From Usnea hakonensis (taxonomy: Eukaryota; Ascomycota; Lecanoromycetes; Lecanorales; Parmeliaceae), in NCBI GenBank assembly GCA_013423325.1, contig BLJB01000089.1:1788-65787 (forward strand): a DNA stretch of 64,000 nt, written 5' to 3'. The notes below the pieces were generated by a model, which saw nothing but the letters and a program-made list of their open reading frames with translations, ran no database searches and was not told where the DNA came from. This document shows, piece after piece, positions 21,812-32,914 of the stretch. The position numbers and the translations under genes are program-made. Each line of letters starts with the position of its first letter. Positions within the stretch are counted from its first letter, which is position 1.

Positions 21812-23912
21812 TCAAATCGCTTGACTCGCCCGGTCTGCATTGTTCATTTCGCCCCTCTTGAGAAGGCTTGCCTTTTGGCTTGGCGTCGACGAGTAGCTCG
21901 GTGGCACATCCAGCGCTGGATTCTTCAAGAAAAAATTTCGCGGCCTGAGCAACAGTGTCATGGGCTCTGCCGGCATGACTGGATAATCTTCTGGTGATGG
22001 GAAATGTGTGATGCCAAACGTGTGCCAAAGCACAACATCCGTATTGTCAATATTCTCGTCGGGATGCTTTGCAATCCATTCTGGCAGACCCTGAGAGGGT
22101 TCGCCCGATGTTTGGGGAACATGGCGGCCAGCGGGATGAACTTGGTCGTCTTGGTCTGGCATCATGCCGTCAGCAGAAGCAGGCAAAACATGTTGACATG
22201 TACTTACACTTCGTGACATGAACAGCATGTCTTGCAAAACCAGCCCGTTTCCATACCAAACCTCCCTCCTTCGGCAACAAGCTAGGCACTTCTCGACTTA
22301 CCAGCTTGTAGCTGACCGGCTTGTGGCTGTACGGATTGATCTTATTCGTGTTTGCCATTTCCCATGTCCGACTGGAGCTTCCATCATAATCCGACATTGC
22401 TTCCGTCGGAGTAGTAAATTTTGTCTTGTGTGCGTAAAAGGCATTCCCATATTTATTGTCCGCGCTGCCAACTTCACCAGGCCCTGTTCTGGCGTCGACT
22501 TGGAAAATTGTATTCTGTGGACCGTCAACGTTGGGGTCTATGCGCAAACAGAAGAGGTGCTGGTGATTGTGAGCGTTGACGCCTGGGTAGACCTCCGTAC
22601 CCCAACCGTGAGTATCTTCTCCAGGATTCATGGCATAGGTGTTGAGGATTCCCGTCAGCTTGATCTCAAGCTGCACGGTTCCATCCTGGTGGAATATCCA
22701 ATACACGCAGTACTCGTAGTTGGCAGCAGTGAATATGTGGGAAATTAGCAATTTCCTTCCCCGAGTCACAATGACCGAGTCGTCTCGAAAGTCGGTGTGC
22801 TTGAAGAGGATACCCGCGTCTTCTTCGTGGATGCAAATGGCATTCTTGATTGTTTGGCTTGCACCAGCGCGGTTGACAAAGTTCGCATCCATGTAGTGTA
22901 TTGCCCCTTTACAATCGCACCCGAGGGCGAGGCTATTGGTCATATAGCCACCACCATACTCACCCAGATCAAAGGCATGCTTCCGTTGATGAGGGTGCTC
23001 AGGGTTGCCGTATGGCACCACCATCTCCGCTAGTGAGAGTCGGTAGAAGATACCTCTCTCATTGCCCTTGTCATTGTAGGTGATGTTGTTCAGTACGATG
23101 CCCTCGCGGTAGTTGAAACCCACGTGAACCTTCCAATTTTGCCACTCAATAACCCTCCCGTCAACTTTGAACGAAACCCCCTCTGGTTGAGTGATATTGA
23201 TGGGCTTTAAGTCTTTGCGGTAGCCGCCTTCTGCTTCAATCGCGGCGGAGTGGTAGTTATTCGCTGGTGCTTGATTGATAGGTCTCCTCACGGGAGGAAC
23301 GTCAATGTGTACGATCTCCTGGGTATCGCTGTTGTAGATTGGGGTGAAGTCCAGCGGGTACGTGTACTGGCTGTCGTCCACGTGGGGCCTATAGTACATC
23401 AAAGCCTGCTGAAGCCTGACCTTATTCCCGAACCGTTCATCGAAACCAATAGTCCAGGGATCACAGTAGACCTTGTGCATATCCGTTCTCGGGATCCCAA
23501 TGATGCCACACTGCTCAATGACTTTAGGATCCTCCCTCGCGACAAGCTCCACGGCCTGCAAATCCCCCATCGTAATCAATGGCTGCACACCCTCTGTGCT
23601 CTCCCACTTCAGAATCTTCTCCTCGTTCAAATCCACCAGCCCATCGTACACTGTTCCTCCCTTTTTGATTGCTACCACATCCGCCACTCGGTGCGGTCTC
23701 GGCGTATGATCTGGGTCCGCAAGCCATGCCAGCATACCCGTCTTCCGTGGTTCCCAGATTGTAACGGCATTGTAAGCGAGATGTCCATGCTCTTTCCTGA
23801 CGAGTGCTACTGCCTTCTCAATCTCCGAGGCAGAGAGGGGGTCAAAAGGATGAGGAGGAGGGGAAGCGCCGGAGACATGTTGGGCGACTTGCTTTAGGCG
23901 ATCGAGGACCAT
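21812..23912 (-). CDS. Copper amine oxidase (TPQ-containing)
   Basis: Exons 23912-22208 and 22155-21812, joined over a 52-nt intron, giving 682 residues, the usual length. The TPQ precursor Tyr sits in NYEY (about Y399). The catalytic base Asp is in AFDLGEYGGG (about D315). Two copper His are in AHNHQHLF (about H450 and H452), and the third is in THFPSPEDYPVMP of exon 2. N-terminal small domains N2 and N3 are present (HPFDPLSASEI, IWEPRKTG). The enzyme oxidises primary amines to aldehyde, ammonia and hydrogen peroxide. No signal peptide is seen and the last residues are not a clear PTS1, so a cytosolic or peroxisomal site is open. All key residues are intact, so it should be active. Confidence 0.95.
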
Positions 23913-24844
23913 TGTATCGGAGTGGGAAATGCTGCTGCCCAGTCAATTAAGTAAGCTTCTTGTAGTATGGGAAATAAGAACAGCTTGGAGATGCGAAAAA
24001 AAACAAGGCGATCTTTCTCAATGGCTAGATATCTGAGCTATATAAGGAGAGACAGAGAAGACAGGAAGGTGAGGGGATAGGGGTCTCGCTTTGGCTTCCC
24101 CAAAGCAGCAAAGTCATGGAAAAAGGAAGGTGGACCACATGGCATCAAGATTGAGTAGTATGATTGGATACAATTGCTGACGCAAGCATACACATTGAAG
24201 TACTAACGAGTCCGTAGGTATATCATCTTGGTGTGGGGTGAAAGTGGGTAAATGATTGATGGATAAGAAAAGGCAAGACGGCTGAGGGCTCAGGATCCCA
24301 GCACCATATCTGGCTAGACCCGCTTTCTGTACGCGATTGAGATATGTTGTCCTCCGTACTTGATCAGGCAAAAGATATTTGAGACAATTGGGTCTATCAT
24401 GCTGGAGATGAAGAAGGACAAGAACAATCACGAGTGGAATTGTCAAAGTATGAGAACACCCAAGGTACCTTACTTAATGAATTCGACTCTTAATTGGTAT
24501 CGAAGCCAATTCCCATGGTAGGCTCTTAGGGCAGGCTTGGCCTCCCGGTTGTTCTTGTCGAGAAATTCAAAGCCCATAGTACTCGTACTCTAGGCTTCTA
24601 ATCAAAGATCGTTGTGTTGCGGAGAGACTCATTGGTGATATACATTGCGTAGAGGCTTGTCAGCCTTTTTTTCAATGACTCTTTCGTAAATTAGTGGTCG
24701 AATTGTTCATGGAGAAGAATATAATCCCTACCCCTGGGACTTCCGCTAAGTAGCTAGGTATAGTAATCCTTTGACATTTTCTGCAGGCAACGCCGTCCGC
24801 CATGTACGCCAGACACAAATTCCCCCCTTCGTAATGTCATGCAA
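23913..24844. other. Intergenic, promoter side of the amine oxidase gene
   Basis: No gene supported; short ORFs here have no recognisable content. The 150 bp next to the amine oxidase start (23913-24060) are the likely promoter region. Confidence 0.35.
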
Positions 24845-26439
24845 TCACGTCTTTCCCCCAAACCCTCGAAAAGCTCCAAAAACACCGGCCCCGCCACCTG
24901 GAGTCAGCGACCCCATCCCCCCGCCGTTGTTCAGATTCGCTTGGCTGGGAGGGCTGGCTAAAGTGCTCGCAAGGCCTGTGTGCGAGCCTGCCGGAGTGCT
25001 TGGTTGATTGGGGGTTGGAGCGTGGTTGTAGATGGTAGCACCGTTGAGGTTCGGTGTATTGGATTGCCCATCCCCGCCGTTCCCATAACTACTTTGTGCG
25101 TAATTTGCAGTGGAAGCAGACGGGCCCATACCGTTCAGCCCCCACACATGGCCCAGATACTTATCGTCATCAATCGCACCGTTGAAGATACTCTTCTTCA
25201 CTTCCCAGAATACCTTGCCTGTCAGAAGGCTGTCAGAGCCAGCTTGGTGTGCTACTCCGATCCGTTTGATCCCCAACTCATCAGCCAGATCTTGCAAACC
25301 TGATTTCTGGCCCAAATTGTTGAGTATGTTGGCAGCTGAAGGCGACAAAGCGACGTCATTGACTGTCTGAGTCCTCTGTGCGGCTTTGATCATATATTTG
25401 ATGTCGTAAATTGAGGGAAAGAAGATGCTCAGAAGCCTTCGGTATTCCGTCTCGTCTTCTGGTAATTGCTTGCACAGCATGAGTTTCACTAGGTACCCAA
25501 AATCATAACCTGAGTGGAAAGATATCCATCGAACGTCTTCTAGCAATGCAAGACCAGAGCTCGTCAGCAGGGCGCCAAATTCGAGTGGATCTATGCCATT
25601 CTTATCGTGTGCGTCGAGATCTAGTCCCGCAGTCATCAAAAAGTCTATGGAGTCTTGATTGTACATATCCTCGGCGAGGGAGAATTGAAAGTTAAATTGC
25701 CAAGTGCAAGGGCAAGGTACTGGGTTGACTGGGTACGACGACATAGAGGATCCATCAACTTGGTGCGCAGGCGGCGATTCACCATCTTCATTGAACAGTG
25801 TTATACCGAGTTGAATCACTTTGAGGAGGTCGACGTTACAGCGTAGGGTTTGGTAATGGTAATCTGCTTTGGTAGTGAAAGCACCCATCGGGCGAGCGAC
25901 GATGCCAGGGAACTCAGTATCCTAGAATTCCGATTTAGATCCACAAGTCATAGAGTCAAGACAGATACCGTAACGGTACTAGGACGCACCATGCTAATGT
26001 ATGGATATCTTTCTACCAAGTCCCGCAGCAGCTCCATTTCCTGGGCGAGATTTCCCCGCCACACATCTCGTATCTTGACTTTTAATTGTCCCTTTGATCC
26101 CATTCCACCTTCCCTCCGCATCTGTTCCTTGATCTGTTGTTGCTGTTGCAGCTCTGCACCGTGTTGGAATCCCATCATGGCCTCTCGACTTGCCAGGCCT
26201 GTCCCTCCGGCACCCAGCCCACCCCCCGGACCGAATCCTCCAGCGAGTCCATTCAAGTTGCCTGTAGGAGCGAAAGGGTTTGCTTGTCCAAAGGCATGAT
26301 GGAAGGAAGGAGGGGGAAGGCTGCCGGAGTTGGAGGAATGATGCCCTGGGGTGTTTGTAGGAAGCGTTATTGGCGGCAGACGCGTGTATGTAGCTCCTGG
26401 ATTTTGTCCGCCAAATCTACTGTTGGCCGGAGCCATCAT
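24845..26439 (-). CDS. POP2: CCR4-NOT deadenylase subunit Pop2/Caf1
   Basis: Exons 26439-25990 and 25921-24845, joined in phase 0 over a 68-nt intron, giving 508 residues. Residues 1-110 are a Gly/Pro/Gln-rich leader; the nuclease begins at IRDVWRGNLAQEMELLRDLVERYPYISM. The DEDD exonuclease residues are all present: D151 and E153 in DTEFPG directly after the splice junction, D290 in HSGYDFGYL, and D380 with H375 in HQAGSDSLLT. Unlike budding yeast Pop2, none of these is replaced, so activity on poly(A) tails is expected. A DGESPPAHQ...PCPCTW insert follows LFNEDG, and a Gly/Asn-rich tail of about 100 residues closes the protein. It acts in cytoplasmic mRNA decay. The gene is divergent from the complex I subunit gene, 426 bp apart. 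Confidence 0.95.
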
Positions 26440-26865
26440 ATACGAGTTGAAGTCGTGTCAGGTCAGGTCGCGATTGAAGATTCCGAGCTCGTTTTGCCTC
26501 TTGGTAGTCTCATTGATGGGGCGAGGAGTGATATGGAGGAAGTCTTGTTGCAAAGCTTTTGAGACACAGCAATGGAATTTGGGGAATGAAAGTGCATTTA
26601 TTCAATTGATACCTTGTGAATGAAGTAAAGATAATCCAATGTCGAGGGCCAAGACGATCTCGAAGTCGGAGGGATGACTAGCGCCGAAGCTGTCTCCCTC
26701 GGCTCTTGGCGTGTTGGATCTCACATCTCTGCATTGACGCAACTCATCTTCCATTAATTGTGCACGGGACAGCTCTCACAGGCACTGGCAACAGAGCTTG
26801 TAGCACTGTAAGCATTGGTCAGCTACAGCATTTCTTCCAGGTCTCCGCTAATTGAACACAGCAAG
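26440..26865. promoter_or_regulatory. Shared divergent promoter region of POP2 and the NDUFB3-like gene
   Basis: The 426 bp between two divergent starts must contain both promoters and 5' leaders. A CTAATTG-type intron 3' end may lie in the leader of the plus-strand gene near 26840-26860. No specific factor site can be named. Confidence 0.45.
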
Positions 26866-27190
26866 ATGCCTCCTTCATCCCGACCCAATGTGACTGGCTT
26901 CGATCCTCGCAAATTCGCACAGTCATCTGGCCCGCCAGCTAATGATCCTTGGGCGCGAGCGTGGGACACGTCCTGAACCTTGTCCTTTTGAATCTTGCTG
27001 AGTGCGGCTATACAGGGAACAATGGCGGTATACGGGTCCCTTTACGAGATACAATCGGTTCAAGGGCGCTCTGCCTGGTCTGGGCACTGCTACGGTAGCT
27101 TTCGCAGCCTACTGCACTTACGAGTATTTTTTCATGAAGGACGAGCATCATGGGCAAGAGCATGGGCATGGAAATGAAGAGCATCATTGA
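26866..27190 (+). CDS. NDUFB3: Mitochondrial complex I B12 subunit (NDUFB3-like)
   Basis: Exons 26866-26960 and 27016-27190, joined over a 55-nt intron, giving 89 residues. The spliced protein starts MPPSSRPNVTGFDPRKF and continues NDPWARAEQWRYTGPFTRYNRFKG, the hallmark EaWRyxgpFtr..R.kg of this accessory subunit, followed by one membrane helix (LGTATVAFAAYCTYEYFF) and a His/Glu-rich tail (HHGQEHGHGNEEHH). It belongs to the membrane arm of NADH:ubiquinone oxidoreductase in the inner mitochondrial membrane. The length is normal for fungi. The conserved WRY motif straddles the intron, so an unspliced reading would miss it. Confidence 0.92.
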
Positions 27191-27685
27191 GGACGATGGG
27201 AAATAGCGAAAGCTGAGACAAGTGTAGCAGCATATCAAGGGGAATAGGAGTACTTTGTGGAGTCAAAGGCGATGGCCGCTGCTTTGAAACACTTGAACAA
27301 CGAGTTGGTTCTTATGGGGTACAGAAGGACACCATGGCCTCTGATAGCTATGCGCCTTACCTCTGCAGCTCCCAGGCAGACAGTAGACCGAGTCCATGCA
27401 AAAGTCTTGAATTGTAGAGAGAAATATGACCCTTTGCTGCTGGGTCTGAGAAGTTGGGAGAATGCAGCCAATCATATATCAAATGTCAAGCCATTGTTAT
27501 GCGAAATGCTTTATAGTGTTGTAGCAATGATTTCGAGTAGCCCTTAATCTCACCACGCTCTTAGCCATACACCTACAATTCGCTGCCAAAAGGCAAAGAG
27601 ACCAGAAATCAATGTTCGCATCACTCGTCTTCCAGCCCAACTGTCCAAGTTGAGCAACATCAAGCCTTCCCTGACAACACACGAG
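27191..27685. other. Intergenic upstream of WDR70
   Basis: No gene supported. The 495 bp hold the 3' end of the NDUFB3-like gene and the promoter of the WD-repeat gene. Confidence 0.35.
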
Positions 27686-29410
27686 ATGGACGATGATGAC
27701 GTATTCATCGAGGAGGATGAGGCCCTGAAACAATTCTTACCTACCGGGTTCGGCAAGCAGACAAAAGAGACGGATGTGGCTCGACAGCTAGAGAAGAGCA
27801 AACGACTTTCGACGGCCGTCAAAGAAGAAGAACGCGGCAGAAGTAGTGCCTCCTCCAACGAAGACTCGGAAGCAGACTCAGATGATGATGACGAATTCCC
27901 AGTCTCTCACGAGCTGGTACTCAAGACCCATGAAAAGCCCGTCACCACCATCACCGTCGACCCTTCGGGCTCCAGATTCATCACTGGCTCTACAGACTGC
28001 ACGGTCAAGTTTCATGACTTTGCCTCCATGTCCCCCAACACCCTACATGCTTTCAAATCAATTGATCCTACAGCTACAAAGGTTTCTGCGAGCTCAGAGA
28101 CACACCCCGTCCAACATGTCGAGTTCAACCCAAACTCTCCGAGCTCAGTGCTTGTCATTTCTGCTACGCCTCAGGCCAAAATATTCAGTCGGGATGGAGA
28201 AGAAATCAAGGAATTCGTCAAGGGAGACATGTATCTGAGGGATATGAACAATACAAAGGGACACATCTCCGCCATAACCACGGGGACCTGGCACCCAGCA
28301 TACAAAGATCTCATGGTCACGGCTGGCACAGACAGCACTCTACGGATATGGGACATCAACATGCCGCTGAAGCAGAAGGATGTGATTGTACATAAATCAA
28401 GAGCAGCTGGATCTGCAGGCAGGACCAGGATGACGGCTGTGAAATGGGGCACCCCTATACAGGGTGGAAAGAATTTGCTTGTGGCAGCAGGTCTGGATGG
28501 TACTCTTGTCATGTGGGACGGCGATGGTCCTTACTCGAGGCCAGCTGCGGAGATCAGAGACGCCCATAAGAGAGATACTTGGACCGGAGGTCTTGATATC
28601 AGCGCTGATGGGCGAACCATTGTCACAAGAGGAGGTGATGATCAGATCAAGCTGTGGGATACTCGAAAGTTCAAGCAACCCATAAGTGTTGTTGACCATG
28701 CATCGACGTCCGATCAATATGCTAATACAAACATTCGCTTTTCTCCGAATTCTTCCTCGATTATTACAGGCTCCACAGACGGCAAGTTTCACATCTTGAA
28801 TCCTGCCACACTGAAACCTGAGCTTGTGACCCCTGTCACTGACGGATCTCCTCTTGTCACACTTCTTTGGCACGAAAGGCTGAACCAGATACTTACAGGT
28901 TCCGCGAATGCAGAAATGCACGTTTTGTATAATCCAAACACGTCAACTCGCGGTGCCGTCATGGTCATGTCTAAAGCCCCCAAGAAAAGACATGTTGATG
29001 ATGACCCCAACTTCACGACTGATATTTCCCAAGGCCTATCAGGAGACGCCATATCTTCTGGTGATGGACTGCGTGCAGCTCAAGCTGGTACAAGCTACGC
29101 TTCTCGACATCCGACAATAGGTCTAACAGTGTCCGGCCGCTCTCGTGATCCAAGGCGCCCCCATATCCCCATGACTACTCCATTCGCCAAGAGCCAGCCT
29201 GACGAAGAGCATATCAAGAACAACATACCGCTCAGCTCCATGCGCGATGAAGATCCAAGGGAGGCTCTGCTGAAGTACGCCGAGAAGGCGGAGAAGGATC
29301 CCATGTTCACTAACGCGTGGAAAACCACTCAGCCGAAGACTTTGTATGCCGAAGTGAGCGACAATGAGGAAGAAGAAGGGCCGCAGCGGAAAAAGGCGCG
29401 CCCAGGCTAG
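27686..29410 (+). CDS. WDR70: WD-repeat protein WDR70 homologue
   Basis: A single-exon gene of 574 residues from ATG 27686; the frame opens earlier, but only with a non-ATG codon. An acidic N-terminus (MDDDDVFIEEDE) leads into FLPTGFGKQ, a signature of WDR70 proteins, and an acidic Ser-rich linker. The propeller follows from about residue 75: VSHELVLKTHEKPVTTITVDPSG, GDMYLRDMNNTKGHISAITTGTWHP, DSTLRIWDINM, GRTIVTRGGDDQIKLWD and further blades. Near the C-terminus lie TTPFAKSQP, REALLKYAEKAEKDPMF and a basic QRKKARPG end that may be a nuclear signal. Fission yeast Wdr70 works with the CRL4 ubiquitin ligase in histone H2B ubiquitination at DNA breaks; the same role here is inferred from family membership. 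Confidence 0.9.
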   Translation: MDDDDVFIEEDEALKQFLPTGFGKQTKETDVARQLEKSKRLSTAVKEEERGRSSASSNEDSEADSDDDDEFPVSHELVLKTHEKPVTTITVDPSGSRFITGSTDCTVKFHDFASMSPNTLHAFKSIDPTATKVSASSETHPVQHVEFNPNSPSSVLVISATPQAKIFSRDGEEIKEFVKGDMYLRDMNNTKGHISAITTGTWHPAYKDLMVTAGTDSTLRIWDINMPLKQKDVIVHKSRAAGSAGRTRMTAVKWGTPIQGGKNLLVAAGLDGTLVMWDGDGPYSRPAAEIRDAHKRDTWTGGLDISADGRTIVTRGGDDQIKLWDTRKFKQPISVVDHASTSDQYANTNIRFSPNSSSIITGSTDGKFHILNPATLKPELVTPVTDGSPLVTLLWHERLNQILTGSANAEMHVLYNPNTSTRGAVMVMSKAPKKRHVDDDPNFTTDISQGLSGDAISSGDGLRAAQAGTSYASRHPTIGLTVSGRSRDPRRPHIPMTTPFAKSQPDEEHIKNNIPLSSMRDEDPREALLKYAEKAEKDPMFTNAWKTTQPKTLYAEVSDNEEEEGPQRKKARPG

Positions 29411-30276
29411 CCGGGTGCAGGCTTCTCGATGGATATCTGCGGTCTCAAAGAGGCAGTCGCAAGGCATCATCGTTCACCGGTCTTCGCAAGTCTCTTGCGC
29501 CGGGAATCTACGAGAGACTAGAGGCTAGATTTCTGTAGTTTTCGCACGAGCATAGCCGTGATTAAGGGTCGACCATGGCTTGAAGAGTTGATTCTTTATC
29601 AACAAGAAGCTAGGTGGGGTGATCATCAAGCGTCAAATTCGAGCTCAATAATAGGGTTGGTAAGGTGAGCTGGCCCTGATTGGTATGACCAATTCAGCGC
29701 ACTGACAAGATCGAGTAACCCCTCCCGGGAATCCATTCTACCACTGGCGCTGTTTCCACAAGCGAATTTAGATCCTGCAATCCTGAATGGTGCAAGATTT
29801 AATGAACAAGCACTACAGATCCTGATCCGACAAAGAGTGCTCTTGGACCAGACTTTGTAGACTGATATAGATAGATTCAAAGGCATTTGCCAAGGCATTG
29901 CTTACCTGTGGTCTGCATCGTATTGACTTGATTAGTTTCCAAATTCTAGCTTTATGCTACTAATGCCTAGCTCATCCTTCGTTCGAACGACAACAAGCGA
30001 TCTCGGATCCTTCCGTATCTCCATCTGGATTCCTGAAGAGGTCAGCATCAGTCCCACAACTCAGGAATAGAAAGCACAACTCGATGACTAGATACTGGTC
30101 GCGCTGCTTTGAGCCAAACATGTCCAATTTTGGCATTTGCATGTATTCCTTCACGGGTATCCCTGACGTTGAACGTACTCAGCGTAACCAGCGATTCTCT
30201 TCCCACCACTACTAGAACCTCTCTTGTCGAGCCGAACATCAAACTTCCTCCCCACCCCTCTCCCCCATAAAAGACC
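29411..30276. other. Intergenic, no supported gene
   Basis: A 90-codon minus-strand frame (29898-29626) containing CRIRICSACSLNLAPF has no domain I recognise and no clear start, so I do not call it. The 60 bp before 30277 are C-rich and are probably the leader of the sulfotransferase-like gene. Confidence 0.3.
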
Positions 30277-31098
30277 ATGGGCCAACACCCTTCCCGTCCG
30301 GCCCCCCATCCCACCGATCCCCCCAAACAACTCCAAGTAATCGGCGCCGGCATGTCCCGCACGGGCACCGTATCTTTGGGCCTCGCGCTCTCGCACCTCC
30401 TCGACGGCCCCGTCTACCACGGCGGCTCAGCCCTCTTTCTCCGCGAGGAAAGCCACATCAAGACCTGGATCTCCATCTTACAGCACACGCCTTACCACAG
30501 CAAAGCGGACGAGGAGTATGTAAAAGAGAGGCTGAGGGAGCAGTTGAGGGGATATGTAGCGGTGACGGACTCGCCTCCGATTAATTTTATCGAGGAGTTG
30601 ATGGGGTTGTATCCTGATGCCAAGGTTATAGCCACGACGCGGGATCCGGACGAGTGGTGGCGGAGTATGGAGCCTGTGGTTCGGAATAGCAAGATGGGGT
30701 TTTTGGGGTTTGCTTTCTATTGGCTTCCCACAGTACGGTTCTTCACGACGTATGTGCGCGCTGCCGAGGAAGGGCGGTACGGGGAGTTGTATTTCCGCGA
30801 GGGGAATGAGACGTGTGTGAGGGAGACGTATGGGTATCATATGGATTATCTGAAGAGGGTGGTGCCGAGGGAGAAGTTGGTGTTGTATAGTGTGAAGGAG
30901 GGGTGGGGGCCGCTGTGTGAGGTTTTGGGGGTGGAGGTTCCGGAGGAGGGGTTTCCGAGGGCGAATGATGGGAGGGCGGTGGAGGAGTTGTTTAGGGGGA
31001 TGGTGGTGAGGGGGGTGTTGAGGTGGGTGTGGGGGGGAGGGGTGGTGGTTGGGGTGGTTGGAGTGGTGGTGTATTATCTGAGGTCTTGGACTGTCTGA
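30277..31098 (+). CDS. P-loop sulfotransferase family protein (Sulfotransfer_4-like)
   Basis: An intronless 273-residue protein. The N-terminal PAPS-binding loop is GAGMSRTGTVSLGLAL (about 24-39). The second cofactor motif is AKVIATTRDPDEWWRSM (about 115-131). The HGGSALF and TDSPPINFIEELMGLYPDAK stretches are standard for this fungal family. The protein ends with a Gly/Val-rich membrane helix (VVVGVVGVVVYYLRSW), so it is probably tail-anchored. Sulfate transfer from PAPS is the family reaction, though no fungal substrate can be named. Composition is striking: the first 70 codons are C-rich at third positions, then from about 30490 the sense strand turns G-rich, ending in long G runs near 30900-31060. 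It may also be listed elsewhere under a dehydratase name, a known mislabel of this family. Confidence 0.85.
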   Translation: MGQHPSRPAPHPTDPPKQLQVIGAGMSRTGTVSLGLALSHLLDGPVYHGGSALFLREESHIKTWISILQHTPYHSKADEEYVKERLREQLRGYVAVTDSPPINFIEELMGLYPDAKVIATTRDPDEWWRSMEPVVRNSKMGFLGFAFYWLPTVRFFTTYVRAAEEGRYGELYFREGNETCVRETYGYHMDYLKRVVPREKLVLYSVKEGWGPLCEVLGVEVPEEGFPRANDGRAVEELFRGMVVRGVLRWVWGGGVVVGVVGVVVYYLRSWTV

Positions 31099-31526
31099 CG
31101 TTGTAGAAAATGTGTTGTACTTACCTGCAACAGGTATGTGTTCTGAGCTAGTGATACTGATGCGCAGGATCGCGGATTGGTTTGAAACTCCCCTTGATAT
31201 TTGCGCACCAGGAAGAGTCTTGCACGTAGCAGGATCTTGCCAAGCATGTGAGCCGTCGCCGAGATGAAGCGATGCGAAGATGAGACAGACCTGCGGTTTG
31301 CTTGGTATTCCTTCTTTTGGCATGCCGTGTGCAATCTTTGCGCGTTTACTGTTTGTCATCCGCTGTATGCGATCAACCTACCTGAATCATGCCACGCACT
31401 TAGCTCCCGGAACAGGCATACGCGCAGTTCCTTTTGAAAAGTGAGACTCGACCATTCCTGTAACATACTTGACTGTATGTTCCAACACAGAGACGGATTA
31501 CGCTGGGAGACCTTATCAAATACAAA
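31099..31526. other. Intergenic upstream of the secreted-protein gene
   Basis: No gene supported. Long open frames on the minus strand across the neighbouring gene reach into this stretch, but they follow the composition bias of that gene and carry no domain. Confidence 0.35.
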
Positions 31527-32072
31527 ATGAACCAACAGAGAGATTTTCTCCTACCCCTGCTGCTCGGATCGCTGCTTTCTACGTCGTTCGCCCTTACCAT
31601 TCCTTCCCTCACTCTAATTGCTCAGGAGAACTTGACAGCGGCTCCGAATCTCGGTGTGACCGGCCACAACACTCACCTCAACGTCGCGAACCTTGGGATC
31701 TTCCCTCCTGTATGTTACTACATCTCCGATCCACCAATGTCCCCTCTCAGCAGTGCGAAATGCGCCTTGATTATCGATGACGTGTGCGAGAAACTAGTAT
31801 CAGAGGGACCTGAGGCGCACGACAAGTGGATCTGGTGGGAAGTCTCTGGTTGCGCGTTGGGATATTATATCCCCATAGGAGGCGAAAAGCCGAACCTGTC
31901 GCAATGTGAGAGTACGATCTTTGGACAGTTGAGACATCAATGTGCTTCCAACTGGATATACAACAGCGGGGGAATCAATGTGGTGGATCTCCCTGGTTTC
32001 AATAGCAACGGGTCTGCAGTGTTGGACGATACGGCGCGGTTTATGATGGCGCCGAACAGGTTGACTTTATAG
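31527..32072 (+). CDS. Small secreted cysteine-containing protein
   Basis: 181 residues from ATG 31527, no intron. Residues 1-22 form a clear signal peptide (MNQQRDF, then LLPLLLGSLLSTSFA, cleavage near A22). The mature part has six Cys (about 63, 79, 87, 109, 127, 139), suggesting three disulfides, and Asn-linked sites such as NLT and NGS. The core PPVCYYISDPPMSPLSSAKC and WIWWEVSGCALGYYIP have the look of a fungal-specific secreted family, but I know no function. Size, secretion and Cys content fit a candidate effector or a surface protein; nothing here shows which. Confidence 0.75.
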   Translation: MNQQRDFLLPLLLGSLLSTSFALTIPSLTLIAQENLTAAPNLGVTGHNTHLNVANLGIFPPVCYYISDPPMSPLSSAKCALIIDDVCEKLVSEGPEAHDKWIWWEVSGCALGYYIPIGGEKPNLSQCESTIFGQLRHQCASNWIYNSGGINVVDLPGFNSNGSAVLDDTARFMMAPNRLTL

Positions 32073-32914
32073 AAGATAGGGAATGCAGAAGTGCTGGGGC
32101 TTTCTAGTATGCACTCTCGAGATGTGCTGTGGTATCGGTATCAGGGCTATTCAATCATCCGTCTCTTGTCGGGCGAGCAGATTATCAGTGCTGTATTAAG
32201 GTCTTGGTTGAAGCTCAAAAGTTCAGGCTTCTGAGCTGTTCAAAGCCTTTGGCATATAAGAACAACGTGTCTGTGTTTTTCAAAAACGCATAGTATGTTC
32301 AGCTATAAGGGCGTCAAAGCCGATCAACGTTCGAAACGGATGCTCACATAGGTGTCTTTGACATGGGATGTCTTGATCCATGGCAAACATGTTACATGTA
32401 TCACCAGAAACACGTGTCATCTTAATCGACTCTCGACTCCTCGCTAATGCACCTCGTATACAGGCGAGGGAAGATTAGGCCCTAAAAGATGATAGGGCGC
32501 CAAGGTGAGAGAATTTTAATAAAATACCTCATACTTGGTACCGCTAGCCTTAGCCATGTCGTATCATATTCAGGCTTGGCAAGCCACCATGAGAAAAAAT
32601 TGAGAAGGAAAATCATACAATAACAAGTGGCAGCCGGAGATACTTGGCGATGCCCACGTACCTTATCCATCATATCCACATATGCAGTAGTAGCACGGTA
32701 CACTTTATTAATTCGCCGAAGAGGCTTTCTGATTGGTCTTTAGATGAAAATGACCTTCCTACTTGAATACATGATACGACGCTGCATCTCTGTCTTGCAT
32801 TAGCTTCATTCTACTATCAAATCCACAATCACAATCAGAAGCAGCATCAGCACATGGCCACCTGTCTTTTCATGAACTCACCCTCACCGTCTCGGCCACT
32901 TTCTCCCACGATGA
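32073..32914. other. Intergenic upstream of the GT32 gene
   Basis: No gene supported in 842 bp. The 100 bp before the start contain CA/TC-rich leader-like sequence. Confidence 0.35.

Noticed and set aside
30478..31359. 293-codon minus-strand open frame
   Set aside because: It is antisense to the sulfotransferase-like gene and is opened by that gene's G-rich composition; His/Pro-rich nonsense translation.
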